The notes: a model not told the origin generated them from the letters alone. Counted from the stretch's first letter, positions 33,191 through 42,059 are shown. The stretch: DNA of 42,512 bases from an uncultured Lachnospiraceae bacterium (GCA_946616835.1 CAMOJK010000013.1:1-42512); one strand, 5' to 3'. Made by a program: numbers and translations.

Positions 33191-33241
33191 TTGACAAACA
33201 AAATTTTGTCTCCTATAATCGAAAATGTAAGCGCTTACATT
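33191..33241 (+). promoter_or_regulatory. Consensus promoter with perfect operator before the GltD-like gene
   Basis: TTGACA (33191-33196), exactly 17 bases, TATAAT (33214-33219). Six bases later is the perfect palindrome TGTAAGCGCTTACA (33226-33239) inside AATG...CATT. Both promoter boxes are perfect, so strong expression is expected when the repressor is released. Confidence 0.9.
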
Positions 33242-33267
33242 TTCATTTGTCCAAAGGAGGCCAAACC

Positions 33268-34488
33268 ATGTCAGTACATGTAATAGATGAATCCAACAGA
33301 TGCCTTCAGTGCAAAAATCCCAAATGCCGCGAGGAAGGCTGCCCCATACATACCAATATCCCGGAGGTAATCCGTCTTTTTAAGGAAAGGGATATGATGC
33401 AGGCTGCACAGATACTTTTTGATAATAACCCCCTTTCCATGATCTGCTCTCTGGTTTGTGATCATGAAAAACAGTGCGAAGGCCACTGTGTGCGCGGAAT
33501 AAAGGGTGACCCGGTTCATTTTTCCACCATAGAAAACTATATTTCCGATTCCTGTTTCGAGAGACTCGAACTCAAGGTGCCGGAACCCAACGGCATGAAA
33601 GCAGCAGTAATAGGAGCCGGTCCCGCCGGGATCACCATTGCTATCCAGTTAGCCATGAAGGGCTACAAGATCACCGTCTTTGAAACAAGGGAAAAGATCG
33701 GCGGAATCCTTTATTACGGCATTCCTGAGTTCCGTCTGCCGAAGTCCATACTCGACCGCTACTACAAGAGAATGCGGGAAATGGGTATCATGTTCCGTCC
33801 CAACTTTGCACTCGGCGGATCTACCACCATTAAGGATCTTCTGGATGACGGCTATAAGGCTGTATTCGTTGGAACCGGGGCATGGAGGCCTCGTAAACTT
33901 GGTATCCCCGGGGAAACTTTTGGAAATGTTTTTTACGCTATCAACTACCTGAACAGCCCTGATGTATATGAGCTCGGAGACCGCGTGGCGATCATAGGCG
34001 GCGGCAATGCTGCTATGGATGTAGCAAGGACTGCTATCCGCCACGGATCAAAAGAAGTCACTGTATATGTCCGCGGTGATTCCGTAAGTGCATCAACAAC
34101 GGAATTCGAGTATGCCAAAGTAGACGGCGTCAGATTTGTTTTCCGTAAGACTCCCATACGTATCGAGGACGAAGGTCCCGTATTCTGTGATATGGAAGGA
34201 AACAGAGAAGAAGGATATAAGATATTAACGGAAACAGAGGAGCTGATCCCTGCTGACAGCATAATAATCGCAATTTCACAGGTGCCGCAGGACAATCTGC
34301 ACAAGGATGTTGAGCTTAAGAAAAATCAGCGCGGTACTCTGGAAACCAACGAACACGGCGAAACCACCATGCCAGGCGTCTTCGCTTCCGGGGATGTAGT
34401 AACCGGTGCCAAGACAGTAGTAGCTGCCGTCGCTGTGTCCAAGCAGATTGCTGAGGATATGGATAAATACATGCAGGGTCTAAAATAG
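33268..34488 (+). CDS. GltD-like NAD(P)-dependent flavin oxidoreductase
   Basis: 406 residues from the ATG at 33268, eight bases after AAAGGAGG; an earlier in-frame codon at 33247 lies before that site. N-terminal Fer4_20-type iron-sulfur region with cysteines at 12, 15, 20 and 25 and a second group in CSLVCDHEKQCEGHC. FAD-binding AAVIGAGPAGITIAIQLA, then NAD(P)-binding VAIIGGGNAAMDVARTA, then the C-terminal FAD segment PGVFASGDVVTGAKTVV. It resembles the glutamate synthase small subunit or NfnB-type diaphorases, but no GltB or NfnA partner is adjacent. The regulated promoter places it in the uronate regulon, where it may balance NADH/NADPH or ferredoxin. Substrate unknown. Confidence 0.88.
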   Translation: MSVHVIDESNRCLQCKNPKCREEGCPIHTNIPEVIRLFKERDMMQAAQILFDNNPLSMICSLVCDHEKQCEGHCVRGIKGDPVHFSTIENYISDSCFERLELKVPEPNGMKAAVIGAGPAGITIAIQLAMKGYKITVFETREKIGGILYYGIPEFRLPKSILDRYYKRMREMGIMFRPNFALGGSTTIKDLLDDGYKAVFVGTGAWRPRKLGIPGETFGNVFYAINYLNSPDVYELGDRVAIIGGGNAAMDVARTAIRHGSKEVTVYVRGDSVSASTTEFEYAKVDGVRFVFRKTPIRIEDEGPVFCDMEGNREEGYKILTETEELIPADSIIIAISQVPQDNLHKDVELKKNQRGTLETNEHGETTMPGVFASGDVVTGAKTVVAAVAVSKQIAEDMDKYMQGLK

Positions 34489-34510
34489 AATCAAACAATA
34501 TCTGCGTATC

Positions 34511-34542
34511 AAAAAGCTGCACCGAAAATGATGCAGCTTTTT
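34511..34542 (+). terminator. Terminator after the GltD-like gene
   Basis: AAAAAGCTGCA and TGCAGCTTTTT are perfect arms around a ten-base loop; the plus-strand T-tract follows. It starts 23 bases after the stop codon and shows the gene is monocistronic. Confidence 0.9.
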
Positions 34543-34605
34543 ATGTTCATTTGGGAAAGTCATCTCCCGCGTTTGTATTTGGTATCGTTATGAGCAGGCC
34601 GGATC

Positions 34606-35478
34606 TTACTTGTCGCTGCTGCTGAAATACAAATGAGGATGGTCGGTGTCGGTGAAGAAAGGATACACATCCACTTTTACAGGTGTTGAATAGTCGATAC
34701 TTGTATAGGGCTCGTCATCATTAACCCCTAATTCGGGACTGTATTTAGTACCGCATCCGATATCGAAAACGGTACCATCATAATCAACCGGACAGACAAC
34801 GGTAACGGTACAGGTGTTTATCAGGCGGCCTTCATCATAGTCATAATCTGCACCCCATTCAAATCCGCAGTTTACATCATAGGTTTCGCCCTCATATTCA
34901 ATAGGGATAACAACATCGCCGGGCTCAAAAGAGGTACCGGTATAACGGTCAAAAGCGCTGATCCATACGGAAGGCTTTACGCTTCCAAGACCGGGATCAT
35001 ATGAAAGGATCGGCTCGTATGAAAAGAAAAACTTGCTCCAGTCATATTCAAACTCCGCGACTACTTTCTTGTAACCGTCTTCCATTCCGTCAGTTGTTTC
35101 CGTGACAGTTGAATTAACAGTTATGGTAACCTCATCACCCGGTTTTTTGCTGGCGGATTCTTCGTAATCAGGTCCGCCCCAGTAATTCCACTGGGTTTGT
35201 AATTTAAATTCGCCCTGCGGTGTAACAGTCAGCCCCTGTTCCTCAAACCATGTTTCGGGTTCAGGTTCAGGTGTAGGTGTAGCTGTCGGCTCCGGTGTGG
35301 GTTCCTCGGTTGCTTCCACAGTTGCTTCATCAGTCTGTTCAGCTTCTTCTGTTTCAGTTTCTGCTATCTCAGTTTCTGCAACATTCCCATTATCAGAACT
35401 GCAGCCTGCAAGAGCAAAACATGCTGTGGCAGATGTTAAAGCAATAAGTTTGATGAGTTTAACAGTTCTTTTTTTCAT
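34606..35478 (-). CDS. Secreted lipoprotein of unknown function
   Basis: 290 residues. The signal peptide ends in the lipobox LAGC (Cys26). An acidic Thr/Glu-rich and then Pro-Thr-Glu linker (about 30-75, TPEPTATPTPEPEPE) leads to a beta-rich domain of about 210 residues with many aromatic and acidic residues. No catalytic motif is recognised. Convergent with the GltD-like gene and divergent from the lipoprotein gene at 35742. The linker suggests display away from the membrane surface. Confidence 0.8.
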   Translation of the reverse strand: MKKRTVKLIKLIALTSATACFALAGCSSDNGNVAETEIAETETEEAEQTDEATVEATEEPTPEPTATPTPEPEPETWFEEQGLTVTPQGEFKLQTQWNYWGGPDYEESASKKPGDEVTITVNSTVTETTDGMEDGYKKVVAEFEYDWSKFFFSYEPILSYDPGLGSVKPSVWISAFDRYTGTSFEPGDVVIPIEYEGETYDVNCGFEWGADYDYDEGRLINTCTVTVVCPVDYDGTVFDIGCGTKYSPELGVNDDEPYTSIDYSTPVKVDVYPFFTDTDHPHLYFSSSDK

Positions 35479-35741
35479 AGTTTTTTCCTCCCTGTTAAAA
35501 TGACCGGCATCATATTTTGATACCGTACAGCAAAGTTTAGGACAGCGGGGACTTCAGGCTATTCTAAATATTTACAAGTATAGAATCATCACCGGATTTG
35601 TCAACTGCCAGTTCTTGTTGTTTCTGTGAATCTGAAACGGCATTATATTTGTAAACAGTTTCTAATTTTTATGAAATATGTGGTAAAATGCTACGCTGTG
35701 TAATGAACATTCATGGAACAGATGAAAAGAGGATGAAGATT

Positions 35742-36599
35742 ATGAGAAAGAAACAGTTTTTAAGCAGTATTGCAGGTGGATTAATGATCTCGTGTTTATG
35801 TGTCGGTTGTGCCAATGATAATGTGACAAACGAAGCAACATTGGAAGAAAGCGAAGAAATCACAGAAGATAACACAGAGAATAATAAAGAGGAAGCAGTT
35901 TCCGAAGAAAATTCAGGGGAAGCTGATGATGCTGTTGAAGAAAATGATACGGAATCTTTAGAAGATAATACTGATGAACAGTCAGGGGATATCTTTCTTT
36001 CAGAAGACGGATCAGTCTATATCCTGCAGGATTATGACAAAATGGAATCCTATATCGTAGACGGAGACGAAGAAATTCCGGTGGATATAGCCATGGGCGT
36101 GTATGGTCCTTCAATTGCAAAGACTGATGCAGACGGTGACGGCGAAGATGAATATCTCATCGCAGAATGTGAGGGAACCGGAACAGGCGTATCTCTTTAC
36201 GGACTTTGTATTGTTGAGAAAGACGGAGATGATTACAAGGTCACAAAATACGAGTGTGACTATTTTACAGCAGTGATCGAAGAAAGAGTAAGTTATTCTT
36301 ATGATAAGGATTCAAAGCAGGTTACATTCACTGCATCAAACGAAAATGAGAATACAGACTATTCCGTAACACTCGACGCAGAAGATTATAAAGAAACGGA
36401 TGTTGAAAGTGTGGTATGGTCAGATGTTGTCAGAATAGAATTTAAGGATGGAGTGCCTTATCTGACTGCCCCTTCCGGTTATGTTTGCACGGATATCCCT
36501 ATGCCGGACTATGAGCAGGCTATCATTGTATCTGCACCCATAAGCATTGATACGGATTCAAATATTGAAGTCGGAGATTTTAGCTTGAGCGAGGAGTAA
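35742..36599 (+). CDS. Acidic lipoprotein of unknown function
   Basis: 285 residues from the ATG at 35742 (AGAGG nine bases upstream; the alternative at 35733 overlaps that site). Signal peptide with lipobox LCVGC (Cys23). A very acidic linker of about 70 residues (Glu/Asp/Asn-rich) follows, then a globular region with TDADGDGEDEYLIAE, a calcium-binding-like DxDxDG loop as in FG-GAP/VCBS repeat proteins. I do not recognise the family. Divergent from the lipoprotein gene at 34606 and convergent with the LppM-like gene. Confidence 0.8.
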   Translation: MRKKQFLSSIAGGLMISCLCVGCANDNVTNEATLEESEEITEDNTENNKEEAVSEENSGEADDAVEENDTESLEDNTDEQSGDIFLSEDGSVYILQDYDKMESYIVDGDEEIPVDIAMGVYGPSIAKTDADGDGEDEYLIAECEGTGTGVSLYGLCIVEKDGDDYKVTKYECDYFTAVIEERVSYSYDKDSKQVTFTASNENENTDYSVTLDAEDYKETDVESVVWSDVVRIEFKDGVPYLTAPSGYVCTDIPMPDYEQAIIVSAPISIDTDSNIEVGDFSLSEE

Positions 36600-36633
36600 G
36601 GTAGATTAAACAACATAAATGTGTATGATCAAC

Positions 36634-36666
36634 AAAAACGACATCCACTCTCCGGATGCCGTTTTT
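36634..36666. terminator. Bidirectional terminator between convergent genes
   Basis: AAAAACG-A-CATCC pairs with GGATG-C-CGTTTTT. An outer pair GGTAGAT (36600-36606) and ATCTACC (about 36670-36676) extends the dyad. It serves both the acidic lipoprotein gene and the LppM-like gene. Confidence 0.85.
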
Positions 36667-36699
36667 GCTATCTACCATTATTCTACATTCTTTTATTTC

Positions 36700-37458
36700 T
36701 TACGCTTCAGTAGAATCATTTGCAGAAGAGTTATTGCTGTTTTGAACTGAAGAAAATGTTTCAACATTCTCACGGCTCTTAACTTTATTCTTTCTCTTTT
36801 TTGCCATAACCACAAATACAACAATCGCAATGACCACAATAATAGCCAATAATATCAGTACACACAGAATAATTATAATTGGTACAGGATTTATTAAACT
36901 GAATTTAATATGAATGGTATCATCCTCCATATCTAATAAATCCCAAGTATATGTTTTACCATCCGAAGATACTGATGTCGCATTACTCTCTATTGCTTTT
37001 TGCGGTAACGTTATTACAAATTTAATATATCCGCCGCTACTCTTTATAGCACTTCCATATGATTCTAGAGAATCTAGTTGATCATCATCCAATACTTTCA
37101 TATCTATTGTATATATGGTTCCAATTTTTTCTATGCTTATATCACTGTCGCCTGCATTAAAATTTTCGGCCAGGTCAGACAGTTTTTTCCCCTGTATACT
37201 CTGCGTATACCCCACATAACCTTCTTCCTCATATCTCTCACATGTCCAGCCTTCTTTTTCAGCTTGTTCCATTTTTTGAACAAAACCACTTAAATCATCA
37301 TCGTCTATAAGTGAACCGCTTTCTGCAAATAAGATGTTAGCGTCACTAGTCCCATCTGCGTGTATTGTCCATTCTGCCTTGCTTCTAACACACCCCGAAA
37401 GAAACATGCAACAACACATCAAAACCAGTATTCTTTTAATTTGATCCATTTTTTTCAT
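36700..37458 (-). CDS. LppM-like membrane-anchored lipoprotein
   Basis: 252 residues from the ATG at 37458 (AAGGAAGG five bases upstream). The signal peptide ends in LSGC (Cys23). The ectodomain of about 165 residues (AEWTIHADGTSDANILFAES...) resembles the LppM-type domain. A long hydrophobic segment (about 187-218) and a basic Lys/Arg stop-transfer signal follow, then a Ser/Asn-rich cytoplasmic tail. It is thus anchored at both ends. Function unknown; LppM of mycobacteria is linked to envelope and host interaction, which says little here. Family assignment is tentative. Confidence 0.75.
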   Translation of the reverse strand: MKKMDQIKRILVLMCCCMFLSGCVRSKAEWTIHADGTSDANILFAESGSLIDDDDLSGFVQKMEQAEKEGWTCERYEEEGYVGYTQSIQGKKLSDLAENFNAGDSDISIEKIGTIYTIDMKVLDDDQLDSLESYGSAIKSSGGYIKFVITLPQKAIESNATSVSSDGKTYTWDLLDMEDDTIHIKFSLINPVPIIIILCVLILLAIIVVIAIVVFVVMAKKRKNKVKSRENVETFSSVQNSNNSSANDSTEA

Positions 37459-37752
37459 AACAACCTTCCTTTCTTGTAATAACTCTCTGTAAGTCCATTC
37501 ACATAGAAGCAATAAATCATCAGGATTATCCAGATATATACGACAATATCGTAATCACCAAATTTGCTTCTACCCCAATATTATCAATATAGATGTGCAT
37601 TTTTATGTACATTTTGTTCTTTTTCAAAAGAAAATGGACAAAGCGATTTAGGCATTTGTCCTATCGCATTGTCCATTGTAAAAATGAAAACTATTTATAA
37701 AAACAATTTTCAAATGGCACTATTACGTACCCTTTGCGGATTGTCTATGCAT
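37459..37752. other. AT-rich intergenic region with terminator
   Basis: 294 bases, no supported gene; a 71-codon plus-strand frame here runs through the terminator and lacks a ribosome binding site. The only structure is the terminator at 37633-37677. Confidence 0.55.
37633..37677 (-). terminator. Terminator of the KAP/beta-flower unit
   Basis: AATGGACAA-A-GCGAT (37633-37647) and ATCGC-A-TTGTCCATT (37663-37677) pair over 14 of 15 positions. On the minus strand the stem is followed by TTCTTTTG. It lies 75 bases after the small-gene stop codon. Confidence 0.75.
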
Positions 37753-38010
37753 TTAGTCCTGGAAATACAGTCCTACTAGCAGGTTTCCTTTAGCAATTTT
37801 GCGGCCGTTAGGTTCATAAGTTATATCCGTATTCTCGTCCCAGAATGCCATCTTTCTTCCAAGCTTATCAAAAGCTATAAGCCTATGACCATTGGGCCTA
37901 ATTTCTCCTATCTTTGCCCCCATTTTATTATAGATTATTGATTTTCCATTGAGCTGAGTATCAATTGATCCAATCTTTTGGTTCCTATTATTCTTTAAAT
38001 CCTGACGCAT
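37753..38010 (-). CDS. Small 4-fold beta-flower-like protein
   Basis: 85 residues from the ATG at 38010, nine bases after AGGAGG; a GTG at 38019 abuts that site. After a short polar N-terminus there are four similar beta-hairpin units: KIGSIDTQLNGKSIIYNKMG, AKIGEIRPNGHRLIAFDKLG, RKMAFWDENTDITYEPNG and RKIAKGNLLVGLYFQD. This fits the '4-fold beta flower' fold, found in small bacterial proteins often near conflict genes. It starts at or just beyond the end of the KAP gene, so both are cotranscribed. Function unknown; it could be a sensor or inhibitor for the NTPase. Family name is from recall. Confidence 0.75.
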   Translation of the reverse strand: MRQDLKNNRNQKIGSIDTQLNGKSIIYNKMGAKIGEIRPNGHRLIAFDKLGRKMAFWDENTDITYEPNGRKIAKGNLLVGLYFQD

Positions 38011-38025
38011 TTTTTCCACCCTCCT

Positions 38026-39783
38026 TTATTTATTGTTTTTATGAGCCGCAATAGTCTCATTTACTGAAATATATGCATTTCGTGTAACAGCCGCTATCTG
38101 ATCCGATGCACTAGAATCACTTGCATTGATACGCAAAACATTTGTATATGCATATTTCCCCCAATCTTCTTTATGCGGAGAATTATCTAGATTTAGCGGA
38201 TTCGAACCAAGTATCTCAAAAAACATCTCCTCCTGGCCCTTTCCCTGACTAAGTGTAAGAATAAAACTCACACCTATTATGTATTCGCTTATTCTAGAAA
38301 GGTAATACTCCAATGTACAATCAAAACCCGCTTCAGTAGTCCATGTGTACCATCCGGAAATATCCGAAAATTTAATTCCTGCACGTGCTTTTCTCGGCAT
38401 CCAAGGAGTAAACTTCCCAATATCCTTCAGTTTTTCTGCCGTTATCTTTACAATATCTTTATTCTTATTTCTGTAATCCCAGTCCTTGGAGCCAGAATCG
38501 GATTCTTCCGTTTTTGCATTTACAGAAGTAACAATTGAGCACCTTAATATAGCCCTAAAGATATCAAGTTCCTTCTCCGAAAGACAGTTATTATCGTCAG
38601 CCTGTAGTGCTTGTATGAAGTACGGAATAAACTCCTTTAATCGATATATCTCTTCCGTCTCTTCATCATCTGATCCAACACCATAAATCTCACGCAGCGA
38701 TGCCTCCAATGTATTTGCATCTTGCAAAGAAGAAAATGTATCCTCATCCACTCTCGTCGATGTAAAATACAAATAAAGCTTTTCATAGCACATCTGGGCA
38801 CATATTATGGCAAATAGCACTCTTTTCCGATCCGAATCTTCAATGTTAATTACTGTGGATTCTGTAACTATGTCAAGCAGTTCATATGTATTAAACATAC
38901 GTTTCATGCTTCTAGGATTAAATCCTATTGATGTTTTAATCAAATTAAAGAATAAATCTACCTCTCTCTCATCAGTAGCAACATCTATGCGTTCCATCAT
39001 CCCTTTTACATACCTATGAATATCATAGCTGGCAACCGGCATCTTAAAGGGTAACTGAATGATCTTGTCAAAGAAGCTTCTTCCTTTTTCTACTGAAACA
39101 TCATCTCCATATTTTTGTCTAATACCAGAAGTTACCACTTCATAATCAACAGCAAGAACAAATACGCATTGTTCACAATCAAGAAACAGCTTCAGCACTT
39201 CAAGAAGTTCCACAGCCTTTGCCGGCTGCAATCTATCCAAATCATCTACAAAAATTACAACCCTGTCTCGATGTTCCTTTTCTAGTTTTGATCTTACCGC
39301 CTCTACAAATTTATCCTTTAACTCTGTTATTTCGGAAGCGAAATCTACCTCCACCGGATCCGAATCCAGTGTATTAGTGATTACGCTTGTAATCTCCCCT
39401 CCCAAAGTATAATCCGACACGTTTCGAATTACGCGTTTTCCAAAACCTACAAGACCGCTAATTATCTTCTTTCTTACATCTGCCTTACAGTCTAACCCCT
39501 TCAAAATGACATCCATCATCGAGAAAGCTAATGAATTACCCATATCAAACTGGGAAAACTGCCAGGTGTTGAACCAGATTGGCCATACAGAACCTTGCAT
39601 GTTAGCCTTCATCATGTTCATCATACTTGTTTTTCCACTTCCCCAATCCCCTTGGATAGAAATGGTCATAGGTGTCTCGCAGCTCCTTATGAAGCTGCAG
39701 AGAGCATTTACATATACCTCGACATTAAACAAATCCTCTGTGATATTTGCTACCGGTCTGTCTGGGTATCCCATTTTTTTCAT
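38026..39783 (-). CDS. KAP family P-loop NTPase
   Basis: 585 residues from the ATG at 39783 (GGGGGTGA upstream; a TTG precedes it). Walker A is GDWGSGKT (45-52), Walker B VVIFVDDLDRL (175-185), and a sensor-like segment CVFVLAVDYEVVTSGIRQKYG follows. The strand WPIWFNTWQFSQFD is a KAP hallmark. KAP NTPases are membrane-associated STAND-like ATPases; some take part in phage defence. There is no long hydrophobic insert here, though residues 100-125 are moderately hydrophobic. The C-terminal 250 residues are helical with no recognised effector. It is cotranscribed with the beta-flower gene and lies 198 bases after the WYL regulator gene. Confidence 0.9.
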   Translation of the reverse strand: MKKMGYPDRPVANITEDLFNVEVYVNALCSFIRSCETPMTISIQGDWGSGKTSMMNMMKANMQGSVWPIWFNTWQFSQFDMGNSLAFSMMDVILKGLDCKADVRKKIISGLVGFGKRVIRNVSDYTLGGEITSVITNTLDSDPVEVDFASEITELKDKFVEAVRSKLEKEHRDRVVIFVDDLDRLQPAKAVELLEVLKLFLDCEQCVFVLAVDYEVVTSGIRQKYGDDVSVEKGRSFFDKIIQLPFKMPVASYDIHRYVKGMMERIDVATDEREVDLFFNLIKTSIGFNPRSMKRMFNTYELLDIVTESTVINIEDSDRKRVLFAIICAQMCYEKLYLYFTSTRVDEDTFSSLQDANTLEASLREIYGVGSDDEETEEIYRLKEFIPYFIQALQADDNNCLSEKELDIFRAILRCSIVTSVNAKTEESDSGSKDWDYRNKNKDIVKITAEKLKDIGKFTPWMPRKARAGIKFSDISGWYTWTTEAGFDCTLEYYLSRISEYIIGVSFILTLSQGKGQEEMFFEILGSNPLNLDNSPHKEDWGKYAYTNVLRINASDSSASDQIAAVTRNAYISVNETIAAHKNNK

Positions 39784-39981
39784 CAAGTCACCCCCGAAAT
39801 AAGTATTATATTAGACATGTATTTTTCTTTTTATTGATACTCAACTCTCAAAAGCATCATATACACCTAAAATCCCCAAATCTATAAGCATACATGCTAA
39901 TTTCCTAACCATGATATTATTTTAGTTCCGTTCGTAGTATATTTCAACAAAATGAACTCCATAATTGTTTTAACTTATGCT

Positions 39982-40965
39982 TTATTTGTATTTTTCTACC
40001 ATCTTCTCAATATCTTCCCTTAGCTGATTCCTAAGCGACTCCGGCTTTAGAATCTCAACATAAGGACCATATTGAAGAGCCCAATAACGCATTGCGTATC
40101 TGTTGCATTTTACCCTTGCAACAATGGAATCCTCGCTTTTCTCGATAAGCCTGAAATCGTTTCCAAACCAGTCCACCAACTCAGTCATCATATCCGGCGT
40201 AGTTTTCATTTCCACAGCAATACTTTCACCGCTAAACATATACACATGCTCAGCCATATGTTTTGGCAAATCCAGACCATTTTCTAACTCTGGTACCGAC
40301 TTCATCGGTTTAACCTTGGACTCTAATTTATGAACATCTGTCATCCGGTCAATGCGAAAGTGAGCCACATTATCATATTTGTCATAGTTCCCGATTAAGT
40401 AGAATCTGCCATTGTTTGCAACAATTTGATAGGGATTTACGATATATGGTTCTTCTCGCCTGGGATAAAGTTTGAAATCCACTCCAATGCTGTTATAGAT
40501 AAAACTGATTTTTTTCTTGCCCGAAATGGCGTCATTAATGGTATCTACCGAATATAAGACCTGCTTATTAACTGTACGGTTAAGATCTGGCAGATTACAA
40601 ACATGTGAAACCTTTGCATTAAAATACTTGCTTGCAAGCCCTCTTATCTTTTCAATCAGGGCTTTGGACTGACGCGAAGATATTGATTTGGAAAACAGAA
40701 CGCTGTCAATCAATATACGCAATTCAGCATCATCAAATTCTCTTGAAAGTATCCGGTATCCTTTATCCATAGAAATATCATAGCCCAGCTCTTTTAGGTA
40801 TATAATGTTGTTTTTCACAGAGCGTCTGTCACATTCCATCCCATAATTCTGTTCCAGCAGCTTAAGGATTTCCTGCTGCGTTAATGAATGCTCTTCATCA
40901 GTATACTCCCTGAGTATTTCCAATATAAGCATATTAAGCATTTTTTTATTTCCAGTTGCGTACAT
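39982..40965 (-). CDS. WYL domain-containing transcriptional regulator
   Basis: 327 residues. N-terminal winged helix (about 5-75, SLTQQEILKLLEQNYGMECDRRSVKNNIIYLKELGYDI). Central WYL domain (about 135-215, ISFIYNSIGVDFKLYPRREEPYIVNPYQIVANNGRFYLIGNYDKYDNVAHFRIDRM). C-terminal WCX-like extension. WYL proteins bind nucleic acid or nucleotide ligands and often control defence genes. AGGGGA lies before the ATG at 40965. The gene starts 11 bases after the nuclease stop codon, so the two form an operon. Confidence 0.92.
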   Translation of the reverse strand: MYATGNKKMLNMLILEILREYTDEEHSLTQQEILKLLEQNYGMECDRRSVKNNIIYLKELGYDISMDKGYRILSREFDDAELRILIDSVLFSKSISSRQSKALIEKIRGLASKYFNAKVSHVCNLPDLNRTVNKQVLYSVDTINDAISGKKKISFIYNSIGVDFKLYPRREEPYIVNPYQIVANNGRFYLIGNYDKYDNVAHFRIDRMTDVHKLESKVKPMKSVPELENGLDLPKHMAEHVYMFSGESIAVEMKTTPDMMTELVDWFGNDFRLIEKSEDSIVARVKCNRYAMRYWALQYGPYVEILKPESLRNQLREDIEKMVEKYK

Positions 40966-40976
40966 AAATTTATCCC

Positions 40977-42059
40977 CTATTTGTCCTGAATTTCATTAAT
41001 CAAAGCCTTAGTAATCGAATTTACATCATTAATCAGAGCATCGTGCTTTTCAGGCCAGTTTTCTATATAGCCTCTTAAGTGAAAAGTTAAAAGTGATGAT
41101 TCAAAGTAATTCCCACGATATCCGTCCTTCACATCGTTCCAACTTATATTTATTTTTCCATCTAAATCCGAAATCACCTTCTCACATAATTGAATATACT
41201 TTTCATATAATTCAACATGTCTATTAGCTGCCGATTTATCCTGCTTATCAAACCAATCGTATAATCTCAATGAAAGATATGGCCCTTCAATATCAGAATC
41301 AACACGCCAAAATATGCAATATATATCCTTAGATCCAACGTGTCTCATATCCTCACATATTTTTGTTTCGGCCCAGGGCTTACCTCTACTAGATCCCAGC
41401 TTAACCTTATAAACCTCATTTTTCTTATTCCACATTTCTTTTGGAAAAACGGCTCTCATTAGATTGTACTGTGCTATACTATGCCAATTAAGATTTTCCT
41501 CTTTACAATAATCGCCATGCGTCTTGTAATAATCCATTATCCCATGCAAGTGCTCTATAAAAGCATCAAGTATTTCCGATTTTCCCCGGTATTGTTGGTT
41601 AGAAATAACACTAAAAAACATATGTGAATCTACTTTTACATCCGCAGTAACACTCTGGTCATCGTCATAATGAAATCCAGTTTTGAAATAAATAGTTCTA
41701 ATATCATATGGTTCATCAATTTCATCATCTGCAAGTTTCTGATGCTCTAACTCTTTGAAATAGTCAGCATATTTCTTTATCTGTTCATCATGCTCAGAAG
41801 AGTATACCTTGTCTTCAATTATCAATAACTGATTCTTCCCATGCAAAGCCACCACGATGTCAGCCTTGTATACTTGTTGTTTGATCACTATTTTTTGTAT
41901 TTTTTCAATATCAGTAACTCCCAAGAGTTTTATCATATCAATAGCTAAACCGTGAAGATCCGAACTTGGATAGTTATACCAATTCAGAAGCCAGCATATT
42001 ACAGCATCCTGAGACAGTTCTTTTGTTGCGTACTTGAAAATATTGTTCATCTCATTCAT
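40977..42059 (-). CDS. PD-(D/E)XK nuclease superfamily protein
   Basis: 360 residues; AAGGAGG six bases before the ATG at 42059. The N-terminus NNIFKYATKELSQDAVICWLLNWYNY is the conserved start of the PDDEXK_4 group. The nuclease core follows: Asp67 in YKADIVVAL and Glu82-Asp83-Lys84 in LLIIEDKVYSSEHDEQI, a D-x14-EDK signature. The rest (about 130-360) is of unknown fold. Such proteins are common in defence islands and near WYL regulators, though direct nuclease activity is rarely shown. First gene of the nuclease-WYL operon. Confidence 0.88.
   Translation of the reverse strand: MNEMNNIFKYATKELSQDAVICWLLNWYNYPSSDLHGLAIDMIKLLGVTDIEKIQKIVIKQQVYKADIVVALHGKNQLLIIEDKVYSSEHDEQIKKYADYFKELEHQKLADDEIDEPYDIRTIYFKTGFHYDDDQSVTADVKVDSHMFFSVISNQQYRGKSEILDAFIEHLHGIMDYYKTHGDYCKEENLNWHSIAQYNLMRAVFPKEMWNKKNEVYKVKLGSSRGKPWAETKICEDMRHVGSKDIYCIFWRVDSDIEGPYLSLRLYDWFDKQDKSAANRHVELYEKYIQLCEKVISDLDGKINISWNDVKDGYRGNYFESSLLTFHLRGYIENWPEKHDALINDVNSITKALINEIQDK

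Noticed and set aside
1198-33239. Operators interpreted purely as CcpA cre sites
   Set aside because: They do fit the cre consensus, but their concentration at uronate genes around a LacI-type regulator and their constant place after the -10 box favour a local repressor; kept as an alternative in the findings.
37564-37779. 71-codon plus-strand frame
   Set aside because: It lies in an AT-rich gap, contains the KAP-unit terminator and has no ribosome binding site.
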